64,000 nucleotides of DNA, taken from assembly GCF_018327705.1 (NCBI RefSeq), contig NZ_BNEM01000002.1, positions 1,426,001 through 1,490,000 on the forward strand. Direction: 5' to 3'. Shown here in pieces: positions 7,862-16,347 of the stretch (positions are counted from its first letter, which is position 1; each line of letters opens with the position of its first letter). The stretch comes from Catellatospora sp. TT07R-123. GTDB taxonomy: Bacteria; Actinomycetota; Actinomycetes; Mycobacteriales; Micromonosporaceae. A model generated the notes under the pieces. It had not been told where the DNA came from, did not search any database, and was given only the letters and a program-made list of their open reading frames with translations. A program made the translations under genes and the position numbers.

Positions 7862-9336
7862 GCGCGGTGACGCCGCAGCCGGTGTCCGACCTGGTCGACG
7901 GCGCGTGGCAGGCCTGCGCCGAGCCGCTCGGCTTCGCCCTGGAGGAGCCGGCGACCGGGCGGGTGCTGGGCACCGCGACCGGCACCGCGGCCGACCGCAT
8001 CGACGCGGCGATCGCGGCGGCCGCGGCGGTGCACGAGTCCGGGGCGTGGTCGGGCCTGTCGCCGCAGGCGCGGGCGGTGCTGCTGGAGTCGGCCGCCGAC
8101 CAGGTGCAGCACGACGCCGACGCGATCACGGCGGTCGAGTCGTACGCCACCGGCGTGCCGATCCGGCAGACCGCGATGCTGGCCGTGATCCTGGCCGGGG
8201 CGTTCCGGCTGGCCGCCGCGCAGCTGCGCGAGGGCTGGCTGACCGGGGCCGTGCCGCGCGAGGACGGCCGGACCGCGCACGTGGAGCGGCTGCCCTGGGG
8301 CCCGGCCGCGTGCCTGGTGCCGTGGAACGCGCCCGCCCCGATGGCGGCGCACAAGCTCGCCAACGCCCTGGCCGCGGGCTGCCCGGTGATCGTCAAGCCC
8401 AGCGAGTACGCCCCCTACGGCACGCAGCTGCTGGTGGCCGCGGTGGAGCGGGCGCTGGCCGCCGCCGACGTGCCGGGCGGGGTGCTCCAGCTCGTACACG
8501 GCGACGCGGCCGCCGGGGCGCGGCTGGTCGGCGACCCGCGCATCCGGGCGGTGTCGTTCACCGGCGGGCTGGCCGGGGGCCGGGCCGTCGCGGCGGCCTG
8601 CGCGTACGACGTCAAGCCGGTGCAACTCGAACTGGGCGGCAACAACCCGCTCGTCGTGCTGCCCGATGCCGACACCGCGTCCGCCGCCCGCGCCGCCGCC
8701 GACCTGCTGACCACGCTCAACGGCCAGTGGTGCCGGGCGCTGGGGCGCCTGATCGTGCCCGCCGACCGCGCCGACGAGATCGTCGCGGCGGTCCTGGCCC
8801 GCCTCGGTGACCTGCGCGTCGGCGACCCGCTCGACCCTGCCACGGACTACGGCCCGCTGGTCCACTCCGGGCACCGGTCCCGGGTCACCGCCGCCCGCGA
8901 CGTGCTCGTCGCCCACGGCGGCCGGGCGCACACCGCGCTGCCGGTCCCGGACGAGGGCAACTTCCTCAGCCCGACCCTGGTCACCGGGGTCCACCCGGAG
9001 CACACCGTGCACGAGATCTTCGGCCCCGTCGCGGCGGTGCACACCTACCGCACCCTGGACGAGGCCGTGGCACTGGCCAACGGCACGCCGTACGGGCTGG
9101 AGGCGTACGTCTGCGGCACCGACGAGGACGCGGCCCTGGCCGTGGCCCGGCGGCTGCGCGCGGGCGAGGTGAAGGTCAACGGCTCCAGCATCATGAGCCT
9201 GCACCTGTTCACCCCGCGCCCGGCCTGGGGCCTGTCCGGCTACTCCGAGGAGGGCACCGCCGAGACGCTGCGGTTCTTCACCAACCCGCGCGTCGTCGGC
9301 GTCGAGGGCGGCTTCGCGCTGCACGGGCGCCCGTGA
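7858..9336 (+). CDS. Aldehyde dehydrogenase family protein
   Basis: 492 residues, GTG start in a GTGA overlap. The ALDH hallmarks are present: oxyanion asparagine in PWNAP, NAD-binding KPSEYAP and SFTGG, general-base glutamate in ELGGNNP, and nucleophilic cysteine in NGQWCRALGR. It oxidises an aldehyde to the acid with NAD(P)+. It sits between the flavin oxygenase and the C-C lyase. In the proposed pathway it could oxidise a formyl or side-chain aldehyde; the real substrate is not deducible. Confidence 0.9.
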   Translation: MSAVTPQPVSDLVDGAWQACAEPLGFALEEPATGRVLGTATGTAADRIDAAIAAAAAVHESGAWSGLSPQARAVLLESAADQVQHDADAITAVESYATGVPIRQTAMLAVILAGAFRLAAAQLREGWLTGAVPREDGRTAHVERLPWGPAACLVPWNAPAPMAAHKLANALAAGCPVIVKPSEYAPYGTQLLVAAVERALAAADVPGGVLQLVHGDAAAGARLVGDPRIRAVSFTGGLAGGRAVAAACAYDVKPVQLELGGNNPLVVLPDADTASAARAAADLLTTLNGQWCRALGRLIVPADRADEIVAAVLARLGDLRVGDPLDPATDYGPLVHSGHRSRVTAARDVLVAHGGRAHTALPVPDEGNFLSPTLVTGVHPEHTVHEIFGPVAAVHTYRTLDEAVALANGTPYGLEAYVCGTDEDAALAVARRLRAGEVKVNGSSIMSLHLFTPRPAWGLSGYSEEGTAETLRFFTNPRVVGVEGGFALHGRP

Positions 9337-10187
9337 CCGCCGCCGCGCTGCGCGCCCTGCTCGCCGCCGACCGGGTCACCCACCTGCCCGGCGTGTACGA
9401 CGCCCCCACCGCCGCCCTGGCGGTGCGGGCCGGGCACCGGGCGGCGCACCTGTCCGGGGCCGCCTGCGCCGCCCTGGACCTGGGCCTGCCCGACCTCGGC
9501 TACGTCCACGGCACCCACCTGGCCGCACGGGCCTCCCGCCTCGTCCCGGCGCTGGCCGGGGCGCCGCTGCTCGCCGACGCCGACACCGGCTACGGCGACG
9601 CGCTCCAGGCGGTGTGGACCGCCCGCGCCTACACCGCCGCCGGGGTCAGCGGCCTGCATCTGGAGGACCAGGTGCAGCCCAAGCGCTGCGGCCACCTCGC
9701 GGGCAAGGAACTGGTCGCGCCCGGCACCGCCGCCCGCAAGGTGCGCGCCGTGGCCGCCGAGGGCGGCGGCATCGTGGTGGTGGCGCGGACCGACGCGTAC
9801 ACGGTGACCGGCCTGGACGACGCGGTCGACCGCGCGGCCCGCTACGCCGCCGCCGGGGCCGACGCCGTGTTCCTCGAAGGCGTCACCGATCCGGGCGAGC
9901 TCGCGCGGGCCCACGCCGCGCTGCCGGGCGTGCCGCTGGTGGTCAACCGCTCCGAGGCCGGGTCCACCACGGACTGGCCGGGCGACGACGAGCTCGCGGC
10001 GCTGGGCGTGCGGCTGGTGCTGCACCCGGTCGCGCCGCTGCTGGCAGCACTGGACGCGGCCGCGCGGGCGTACGCGGCGATCGCCGCGGGCGGCAGTGCC
10101 GAAACGGTGTCCCGCCTGCCCTGGGCCGACTTCACCGGCCTGGTCGGGCAGGACGAGGCCCTCGAACTGGACGCGAGGTACGCATGA
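9333..10187 (+). CDS. Isocitrate lyase/PEP mutase family C-C lyase (PrpB/dimethylmalate-lyase-like)
   Basis: 284 residues, GTG start overlapping the ALDH stop. The family motifs are ADADTGYGD (Mg-binding), HLEDQ, PKRCGH (active-site cysteine loop of methylisocitrate and isocitrate lyases) and VVVARTDAY. Enzymes of this group split 2-hydroxy-acids: methylisocitrate lyase, 2,3-dimethylmalate lyase, oxaloacetate decarboxylase. PKRCGH favours a lyase over PEP mutase. In this island, alkylated malates would arise from methyl- and ethyl-maleate derived from pyrrole rings, so a dimethylmalate-lyase-like role is an attractive but unproven inference. Confidence 0.87.
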   Translation: MTAAALRALLAADRVTHLPGVYDAPTAALAVRAGHRAAHLSGAACAALDLGLPDLGYVHGTHLAARASRLVPALAGAPLLADADTGYGDALQAVWTARAYTAAGVSGLHLEDQVQPKRCGHLAGKELVAPGTAARKVRAVAAEGGGIVVVARTDAYTVTGLDDAVDRAARYAAAGADAVFLEGVTDPGELARAHAALPGVPLVVNRSEAGSTTDWPGDDELAALGVRLVLHPVAPLLAALDAAARAYAAIAAGGSAETVSRLPWADFTGLVGQDEALELDARYA

Positions 10188-11338
10188 GCCGGGTGATCGT
10201 CGCCGGGGCCGGGCCGGTCGGGCTGAGCGCCGCGCTGGCGCTGGCGCGGCACGGCCTGTCCGTGACCGTGCTGGAGGCCGGGCCGGACCTGGCCGCCGAG
10301 TCGCGGGCGTCCACGTTCCACCCGCCGACCCTGGAGATGCTGGCCGACCTGGGCGTGGTCGACGAGGTGCTGTCGCGTGGCCTGGTCGCCCCGACGTTCG
10401 CCTACCGCGACCGCGCCGCCGGGCACGTGGCCACCCTGGACCTGTCGGTGCTGGCCGGTGACACGCCGTACCCGTACCGGGTGCAGCTGGAGCAGTCGAA
10501 ACTGACCCCGATCCTGCGCGACCACCTGGACCGGCACGGCGTATCCATCCGGTTCGGCAGCCCGGTCACGGGTGCGAGCAGCGACACCACCGGGGTGGAC
10601 GTGCACGTCGCCGACGGGTCGACGGTGCGCGGGGACTGGCTGGTCGCCGCCGACGGCGCGCACTCGGCGGTGCGGCGGGCGCTCGGGGTCGCGTTCGACG
10701 GCATCACCTACCCCGAGCGGTTCCTGGTCGCGTCCACCTCGGAGGAGCTGACCGGGTGGCTGGACGGGCTGGCGGCGGTCAACTACGTGTTCGACCCGGT
10801 GGACTGGTCGGTGCTGCTGCGTACGCCGGACCACTGGCGGGTGCTGCTGCCGACGCCGGACGGATCATCCGACGAGACCGAGCTCGCCCGGCTGGGCGAC
10901 CGGCTGCGGCAGATCCACGACCCGGGCCGCCCGTGGCTGGTGGCGCACGCCAGCATCTACCGGGTGCACCAGCGGGTGGCGGCGACGTTCCGGCACGGGC
11001 GGGTGCTGCTGGCCGGGGACGCCGCGCACGTCAACAACCCGCTCGGCGGGCTGGGCATGAACTCCGGCATCCACGACGCGATCGCGTACGCCGCCGCGCT
11101 GTCCGCCGCCGATCCCGACGCGGCCACGGCGCACGCCGCCGAGCAGCGCCGACGCATCGCGCTCGACTTCACCCAGGCCGTGTCCCACCGCAACTACGAG
11201 CGTATGAGCGCCGCCGACCCGGCCGCCCGCGCCGCCCACCTGGACCAACTCCGCCGCACCGCCGCCGACCCGGCCCTGTCCCGCACCCACCTCCTGCGCG
11301 CCTGCATGATCGACTCCCTCCGCCCGGTGACCCCATGA
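10184..11338 (+). CDS. FAD-dependent aromatic hydroxylase (PHBH/phenol hydroxylase family)
   Basis: 384 residues, ATG in an ATGA overlap. Class A flavoprotein monooxygenase motifs are complete: GAGPVG near the N-terminus for FAD, VAADGAHSAVRRALG (the DG motif), and RVLLAGDAAHVNNPLGGLGMNSGIHDA (the GD motif). The enzyme uses NAD(P)H and O2 to hydroxylate a ring or an unsaturated acid. It is the last gene of the five-gene overlapping run that starts at 5592 and is followed by a long hairpin. The length is close to the minimum for the family and no C-terminal thioredoxin-like domain is present. Confidence 0.88.
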   Translation: MSRVIVAGAGPVGLSAALALARHGLSVTVLEAGPDLAAESRASTFHPPTLEMLADLGVVDEVLSRGLVAPTFAYRDRAAGHVATLDLSVLAGDTPYPYRVQLEQSKLTPILRDHLDRHGVSIRFGSPVTGASSDTTGVDVHVADGSTVRGDWLVAADGAHSAVRRALGVAFDGITYPERFLVASTSEELTGWLDGLAAVNYVFDPVDWSVLLRTPDHWRVLLPTPDGSSDETELARLGDRLRQIHDPGRPWLVAHASIYRVHQRVAATFRHGRVLLAGDAAHVNNPLGGLGMNSGIHDAIAYAAALSAADPDAATAHAAEQRRRIALDFTQAVSHRNYERMSAADPAARAAHLDQLRRTAADPALSRTHLLRACMIDSLRPVTP

Positions 11339-11352
11339 CCCCCGGGACGGCC

Positions 11353-11435
11353 CCAAGATCGGGCAAGTTGCCGGGCAATCGGGCGTACAGCGGCTCCTTT
11401 TTCGACCGATTGCCCGGCAACTCGGCTGATCTTGG
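11353..11435. repeat. 83-bp imperfect inverted repeat
   Basis: Outer arms CCAAGATC/GATCTTGG and inner arms TTGCCGGGCAATCGG/CCGATTGCCCGGCAA flank a short loop with a TTTTT run. It lies right after the FAD hydroxylase stop and before the second ALDH. It could act as a terminator (large stem, T-run in the loop rather than after the stem) or be a dispersed palindromic element. Confidence 0.75.
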
Positions 11436-11488
11436 GGGGTGTCCCGGGGTGTTCGGCGGGCACGATGGCGGGGGCGGGTGGGGGCGCG

Positions 11489-12931
11489 GTGAGTGAGCGG
11501 ATCAGCCGGTACAACCCGGCGCGGGTGCGCGAGCTGGTCGGGACGGTCCCGGTGACCGGGGCGGAGCAGGTCGACGCCGTGGTGCACGCCGCTGCGGCGG
11601 CCCAGCGCGGCTGGGCGGGCATCGAGGCGGTGGCGCGGGGCGCGCTGCTGCGGGCCGCGGCCGACGCGGTCGAGGCACAGGTGGAGACGCTCGCGGAGCT
11701 GCTGGCGCGGGAGTCGGGCAAGCCGCGGGCGGACTGCCGGGGCGAGCTGGGGTTCGCGCTGACGTTCCTGCGCTGGGTCGCCGACCGGGCGCCGGTGGTG
11801 CTCGCCGACGCCGAGACCGACGACGGCGCGGGCCGCCTGCTGCTGACCCGCCGCCCGTACGGCGTGGTCGCCGCGATCACCCCCTGGAACGCCCCGGTCA
11901 TCCTGTCGCTGCTCAAGATCGGCCCGGCGCTGGCGGCGGGCAACACGATCGTGGTGAAGCCGTCGCCGCTGGCCCCGCTGGCGATCGACCGGGTCGTCCG
12001 GCTGCTGGCCGGCGCCCTGCCCGCCGACGTGCTGCACGTGGTGCACGGCGACGCGGCGACCGGTGCGGCCCTGGTCGGGCATCCGCTGATCCGCAAGGTG
12101 GCGTTCACCGGCGGCGAGCAGGCCGCCCGCGCCGTCGCCGCGGCGGCGGGCACCACGCCGACCGTGCTGGAGCTGGGCGGCAACGATCCGGTGCTGCTGC
12201 TCGACGACGCGGACCTGTCGCCGGAGCCGATGCGGCGGCTGGTGATGGCCTCGTTCGCCACCAGCGGCCAGGTCTGCATGGCCGCCAAGCGGCTGTACGT
12301 GCCGCGCGCGCGCCGCGACGAGTTCACCGATGCCTACCTGCGTGCGGCCGAGGAGGTGCTCTGCCTGGGCGATCCGCTGGCCGACGGCGTCACCATGGGC
12401 CCGGTGATCACCGCCGAGGCGGCGGCGCGGGTGCACGCGCTGGTCGCGGCGGCCGTGGCGCGCGGCGGCTCGGCGCTGGCGCTGGGCCGCGCCGACGCGG
12501 GGACCGACCTGTCCGGCGGGCACTTCGTGGCGCCGACGCTGCTGGTCGGCCTGGCCGACGACGATCCGGTCGTGGCGTACGAGCAGTTCGGGCCGACCGT
12601 TCCGCTGCTGGTCTACGACGACGAGGACGAGGTCGTCGCCCGTGCGAACGCCGACGAGCTGGGGCTGGGCGCCTCCGTGTGGTCGGTCGACGAGCAGCGG
12701 GCGTTCCGCGTGGCGAAACGGCTGGAGGCGGGGTTCGTCTTCGTGAACACGCACAACCGCACGGGTATGGCCCTGCGCGCGCCCTTCGGCGGCGTGAAGC
12801 GCTCCGGCCACGGCCGCGAGTACGGCGACGCGGGCATCGCCGAGTACGCCCAGCTGTGCTCGGTGCACGCCCCGGCGGCGTTCCGCCCCGGCGGGACGGG
12901 CGCGAGCGCGACGGCATACCCGACCGCGTGA
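11489..12931 (+). CDS. Aldehyde dehydrogenase family protein (second in island)
   Basis: 480 residues from the GTG at 11489; an ATG at 11465 in the same frame would add a Gly/Ala-rich stretch and is the alternative start. Motifs: TPWNAPV, KPSPLAPLA, AFTGG, ELGGNDP (catalytic Glu), SGQVCMA (catalytic Cys), EQFGPTVPLL and FGGVKRSGHGRE. It resembles succinate-semialdehyde and aromatic aldehyde dehydrogenases of catabolic clusters. It follows the 5592-11338 operon after a hairpin and has no copy of the IclR-type operator in front, so its control may be by read-through. Confidence 0.88.
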   Translation: MSERISRYNPARVRELVGTVPVTGAEQVDAVVHAAAAAQRGWAGIEAVARGALLRAAADAVEAQVETLAELLARESGKPRADCRGELGFALTFLRWVADRAPVVLADAETDDGAGRLLLTRRPYGVVAAITPWNAPVILSLLKIGPALAAGNTIVVKPSPLAPLAIDRVVRLLAGALPADVLHVVHGDAATGAALVGHPLIRKVAFTGGEQAARAVAAAAGTTPTVLELGGNDPVLLLDDADLSPEPMRRLVMASFATSGQVCMAAKRLYVPRARRDEFTDAYLRAAEEVLCLGDPLADGVTMGPVITAEAAARVHALVAAAVARGGSALALGRADAGTDLSGGHFVAPTLLVGLADDDPVVAYEQFGPTVPLLVYDDEDEVVARANADELGLGASVWSVDEQRAFRVAKRLEAGFVFVNTHNRTGMALRAPFGGVKRSGHGREYGDAGIAEYAQLCSVHAPAAFRPGGTGASATAYPTA

Positions 12932-13040
12932 GCGCGCGGTATCCGAGCCAGCATACGTGCCCTGAACTGCCCTTATGTGTCCAATAGGATGATTTCCAAA
13001 TCGCCCGAACAGCCAGTCAAATGGCTATACGGTCGGCTAC

Positions 13041-14336
13041 ATGCAGAAATCCGTACTTCGCGGCATGATTGCCGCATCAGTCTCGATCGGGGTCAGCACC
13101 ATGGCGGCGGCGGCCGTCGTGCTGGGCCCCAGTGGGGCGGCCCTGGCCAGCCCCACCAACCCGACCGCCTCGGCCCTCGGCTTCAACGTGTTCGTCGACG
13201 AGAACGCCGACCTGACCAGCAACGAGACCGACGGCCCGGTGGCGCTGGGCGGCGACCTGCGCATCGGCGGCCCGTACCAGGTCGCCGGGAACAATCCGGG
13301 CACCTTCATCGTGTCCGGGGACAACAACCATCCGACCTCGCTGGTCATCGGCGGGCGGATCCTGTTCGGCACCAGCGCCGCCAACGGCGTGCTGGCCGTG
13401 AACGGCAACAACTCCTACGCCAAGCTCGGTGACGTCACCGGCGCGCAGGTGCTCAACTTCGACTCCGGCAACAACCCCGCCAACACCCACATCGTGGCCG
13501 ACACCGCCGCCTACGAGGACGCCCCCCGGGTGGAGCTGCGGCTGATCCAGCCGGTCGCCTCGGTGCTCCAGTCGGTCATCGACTTCCCCGCCGCGTTCAC
13601 CGACTTCCGCAACAGCTCGACCGCGCTGGCGGCCTGCGTCAACAACATCACGCTGACCAACGCCAACGGCGACACGATCCCCCGGCCGATCCCGCCCAAC
13701 ACCGACGCCCACGTGACGCTGGCCGGAGGCGTCACCAACGTGCTCAACCTGACCGGCGCCGAGCTGGACAACCTCAACTCGCTGACCTACAACAACAGCC
13801 CGACGGCGAACGGGCCCCTGCTGATCAACGTGAACACCGTGCTGGACAACACGTACATCTTCGACGTGCCCAACCAGGCCGGCATCGGCATCGGGCAGGC
13901 GCCGTTCATCCTGTGGAACTTCCCCACCGCCTCCTCGATCACGCTGCCGTCGACCGCGGCGACCCTGGAGGGCACGCTCTACGCCCCCAACGCCGACCTG
14001 TTCGACTTCGCCGCGAGCAACATCGAGGGCCAGGTCATCACCGAGAGCATCACTCACGGCAGCGCGATCGCCAACGGCGGCGAGATCCACTACGCCCCGT
14101 TCACCGCATCCCTGACCTGCGCGCCGACCTCGCCGACCCCGAGCCCGTCGACCAGCGCGTCGGCCAGCCCGTCGACCTCGCCGAGCACCAGCCCGTCGCC
14201 GAGCGTCTCGCCGTCGACCAGCCCGTCGGCGTCGCCGAGCGCTTCCCCCACGCGCAGCCCGTCGGCGTCGCCGACCGCGCGTCCGACGCAGTCTCCGTAC
14301 GGCCGCCCGCGGCCGCCGCACCCGCCGCGTCCCTGA
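13041..14336 (+). CDS. Secreted choice-of-anchor A family protein with Ser/Thr/Pro tail
   Basis: 431 residues. A signal peptide (MQKSVLRGMIAASVSIGVSTMAAAAVV ... ALA) is followed by a choice-of-anchor A domain: ALGFNVFVDENADL, GPVALGGDLRIGG and later GTLYAPNADLFDFAASNIEGQVI. Residues about 365-431 are a low-complexity Ser/Pro/Thr tail built on SPS, SAS and SPT repeats and ending in proline and arginine; no LPxTG signal is seen. Such proteins are surface or matrix proteins of actinomycetes and other bacteria, probably adhesive. It seems unrelated to the catabolic genes on both sides. A terminator hairpin follows directly. Confidence 0.85.
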   Translation: MQKSVLRGMIAASVSIGVSTMAAAAVVLGPSGAALASPTNPTASALGFNVFVDENADLTSNETDGPVALGGDLRIGGPYQVAGNNPGTFIVSGDNNHPTSLVIGGRILFGTSAANGVLAVNGNNSYAKLGDVTGAQVLNFDSGNNPANTHIVADTAAYEDAPRVELRLIQPVASVLQSVIDFPAAFTDFRNSSTALAACVNNITLTNANGDTIPRPIPPNTDAHVTLAGGVTNVLNLTGAELDNLNSLTYNNSPTANGPLLINVNTVLDNTYIFDVPNQAGIGIGQAPFILWNFPTASSITLPSTAATLEGTLYAPNADLFDFAASNIEGQVITESITHGSAIANGGEIHYAPFTASLTCAPTSPTPSPSTSASASPSTSPSTSPSPSVSPSTSPSASPSASPTRSPSASPTARPTQSPYGRPRPPHPPRP

Positions 14337-14352
14337 TCTGAGCAACTGGGAG

Positions 14353-14385
14353 ACCGCAGCCCGGCCACGTGCCGGGCTGCGGTTT
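14353..14385. terminator. Bidirectional rho-independent-like terminator
   Basis: Perfect 13-bp stem (ACCGCAGCCCGGC/GCCGGGCTGCGGT) with a 5-base loop and a short TT run. It sits between the convergent ends of the anchor-A protein gene and the Dabb gene. Confidence 0.8.
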
Positions 14386-14390
14386 CCAGG

Positions 14391-14675
14391 TCAGGACGTG
14401 TAGTCGACCACCGTGCGGGCGGCCAGGCGGGGCCGCAGCCACTGCGCCAGCTCCAGGTGCACCGGGTGCGCCTGGTATCCGGCCAGACCGGCGGCGTCGG
14501 CGTGCGTCGTGGTCAGACACAGGTGCGCCGAGACGGGCGTGTGCAGCTCGTCCAGGTGCACCACCAGTGAAGAAATCTCGGGTACCGCGCCGACCAGCCC
14601 TTCCAAAAGATCCTTCGCCTTGGCAGCATCGGCTGCGTCGGTGAACGTCATCAGCACCACGTGGGTCAGCATCAC
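14391..14675 (-). CDS. Dabb (stress-responsive A/B barrel) domain protein
   Basis: 94 residues, starting MMLTHVVLMTF with a THVVLM strand and a LxTTHxDAAGLAGYQAHPVHLEL segment: the dimeric alpha/beta barrel (Dabb) fold. Members include olivetolic acid cyclase, small plant stress proteins and many catabolic-cluster proteins of unclear role. Its start is only 49 bp from the IclR-type operator in front of the divergent nitrilase gene, so it may share that control. Function unknown; a cyclase or isomerase role on a pathway intermediate is possible. Confidence 0.8.
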   Translation of the reverse strand: MMLTHVVLMTFTDAADAAKAKDLLEGLVGAVPEISSLVVHLDELHTPVSAHLCLTTTHADAAGLAGYQAHPVHLELAQWLRPRLAARTVVDYTS

Positions 14676-14724
14676 GACCTCCGGTTCACCCCTGTTGCAA
14701 ACGCCGTCGCGAGTGTAGTTTCGG

Positions 14725-14749
14725 GAAACAGCGTTTCGCTAGGGGAACC
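14725..14749 (+). promoter_or_regulatory. IclR-type operator site 4 (main tetrapyrrole operon)
   Basis: GAAAC, AGC, GTTTC, seven bases, GAACC: one mismatch, same spacing as the other copies. It lies 11 bp before the ATG of the first gene of the nine-gene operon and abuts the GGAGG ribosome site. It is also within the divergent region with the Dabb gene. Confidence 0.78.
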
Positions 14750-14760
14750 GGAGGCACCAC

Positions 14761-16341
14761 ATGGCTCCAATACGGGTCGCCGCGGTGCAACTCGCGGCGT
14801 CGCAGGACGTGGCCGCCAACCTGGCCGCCTGCCTGCGCCTGATCGACGACGCGGCCGCACAGGGTGCCCAGCTGATCGTCCTGCCCGAGTTCTGCAACCA
14901 CCTGTCCTACTACGCCGACCGGGCGCAGGCGCACCGCCTCGCGACCCGGCCCGGCGACGAGTTCCTGACCGCGGTCGCCGACCGCGCCCGCCGCCACGGC
15001 GTACACGTGAAGATCAACGTCACGCACGCCCACCCGGACGGCCGCACCGGCGGCACCAACTTCCTGTTCGGCCCGGACGGCGCCGTGCTCGGCCAGTGCG
15101 ACAAGCAGACCCTGATGGGCGCCGAGAACGACCACCTCGACCCGGCCACCGAGGTCGGGCCGATCATCGACACGCCGCTGGGACGCCTGGGCATGTACGC
15201 CTGCATGGAGGGCGTGCTCAACGAGGTGGCCCGCGGGCTGGCCCTGCGCGGGGCGCAGGTGCTGCTCAACAGCCTCAACTCGTTCGCCACCGACGAGGCC
15301 GGCCTGCACATCCCGGTGCGCGCCGCCGAGAACAAGGTGTGGGTCGTCGCCGCGAACAAGGTCGGCCCGCTGCTGCCCGAGGAGCACCTGCCCCGACTGT
15401 CGGCCGCGCTCGGCGTGCCCGCGCAGTGGCTGCACGGCGCCGGGGAGAGCCAGATCGTGGCCCCGGACGGCACCGTCGTGGCCCGCGGCCCCCGCACCGG
15501 CGAGGCCGCCGTGATCGCCGACATCGACCCGGAGCTGGCCGACGACAAGCGCCGTCCGGACGGGACGGACCTGCTGGCCAGCCGCCGCCCCGAGTTGTAC
15601 GCCCGCATCGCCGAGCCCCCGCACGGCCGCCGCCGCCCCGCGGGCGCGGCCACCCTGTCGGTCGCGGTGGTGCGCGGCGACGCCGCCACCGTCGCCCGCG
15701 AGACCGCCCTGGCCGCGGGCGCCGGCACCCAGCTGATCGTCGCCGCCGACGCCGACCCGCAGTCGCTGGCCGCCGCGCTGGACGGCACGTCCGCCCACGC
15801 CGTGGCCCGCACCGCCGACGGCTCGACCGTGCTGGTCGACGCCACCGGCCCGCTCGCCACCGCGCCGCCGCTGCACGGCAAGGACGCCACCGGGGACGCC
15901 CCGGTCCTGGTGGACCTGCCCTGGGGCCGCCTGGCCCTGGTCGCGGGCGCCGACGCGATCTACCCGGAGGTGTTCCGGCTGGCCGCGCTCGCCGACGCCG
16001 ACGTGGTCGCGCTGCCGTTCACGGCCGCCGAGAGCTGGGAACTCAGCCTCGGGCTGCCCGAGCGGGCCGCCGAGAACCGGCTCAACCTCATCGCCGCCGC
16101 ACCGCTGGACCAGGACGGCGCGGTCTTCGCGATGTCACCCGACTTCACCCTCTGGACCACCTGGCAGGGGCCGTTCACCGGCCGCATCAGCCACCCCGTC
16201 GTCACCGTGGTCCCGGCCGGGCAGCCGTCCGTCCGGGCCGAGGTGGCTCCCGCGCAGGCGGCCAACCGGCTCGTCTCGCGGGGCACCGATCTCGTCGACG
16301 GCCGCCCCTGGCGGCTGCTCCAAGCCCTCACAGAAAGGTAG
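14761..16341 (+). CDS. Carbon-nitrogen hydrolase (nitrilase superfamily), tandem domain
   Basis: 526 residues, roughly twice the usual length. The first domain (1-260) carries the full catalytic triad: Glu43 in LPEFCNH, Lys115 in CDKQTLMG and Cys148 in MYACMEG. The second half (about 290-500) repeats the fold (LVDLPWGRLALVAGADAIYPEVF, DADVVALPFTAAESWEL, RAAENRLNLIAA) but the cysteine position reads GADA, so that domain is probably inactive. The enzyme should cleave an amide, imide or nitrile. As the first gene of the RCCR/PaO-like operon it could hydrolyse a maleimide or maleamate released from pyrrole rings. That substrate is inference only. Confidence 0.88.
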   Translation: MAPIRVAAVQLAASQDVAANLAACLRLIDDAAAQGAQLIVLPEFCNHLSYYADRAQAHRLATRPGDEFLTAVADRARRHGVHVKINVTHAHPDGRTGGTNFLFGPDGAVLGQCDKQTLMGAENDHLDPATEVGPIIDTPLGRLGMYACMEGVLNEVARGLALRGAQVLLNSLNSFATDEAGLHIPVRAAENKVWVVAANKVGPLLPEEHLPRLSAALGVPAQWLHGAGESQIVAPDGTVVARGPRTGEAAVIADIDPELADDKRRPDGTDLLASRRPELYARIAEPPHGRRRPAGAATLSVAVVRGDAATVARETALAAGAGTQLIVAADADPQSLAAALDGTSAHAVARTADGSTVLVDATGPLATAPPLHGKDATGDAPVLVDLPWGRLALVAGADAIYPEVFRLAALADADVVALPFTAAESWELSLGLPERAAENRLNLIAAAPLDQDGAVFAMSPDFTLWTTWQGPFTGRISHPVVTVVPAGQPSVRAEVAPAQAANRLVSRGTDLVDGRPWRLLQALTER

Positions 16342-16347
16342 GCCACG

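Noticed and set aside
11335-11496. Short frame MTPGTAPRSGKLPGN after the FAD hydroxylase
   Set aside because: It is produced by the inverted repeat at 11353-11435; no ribosome site or family.
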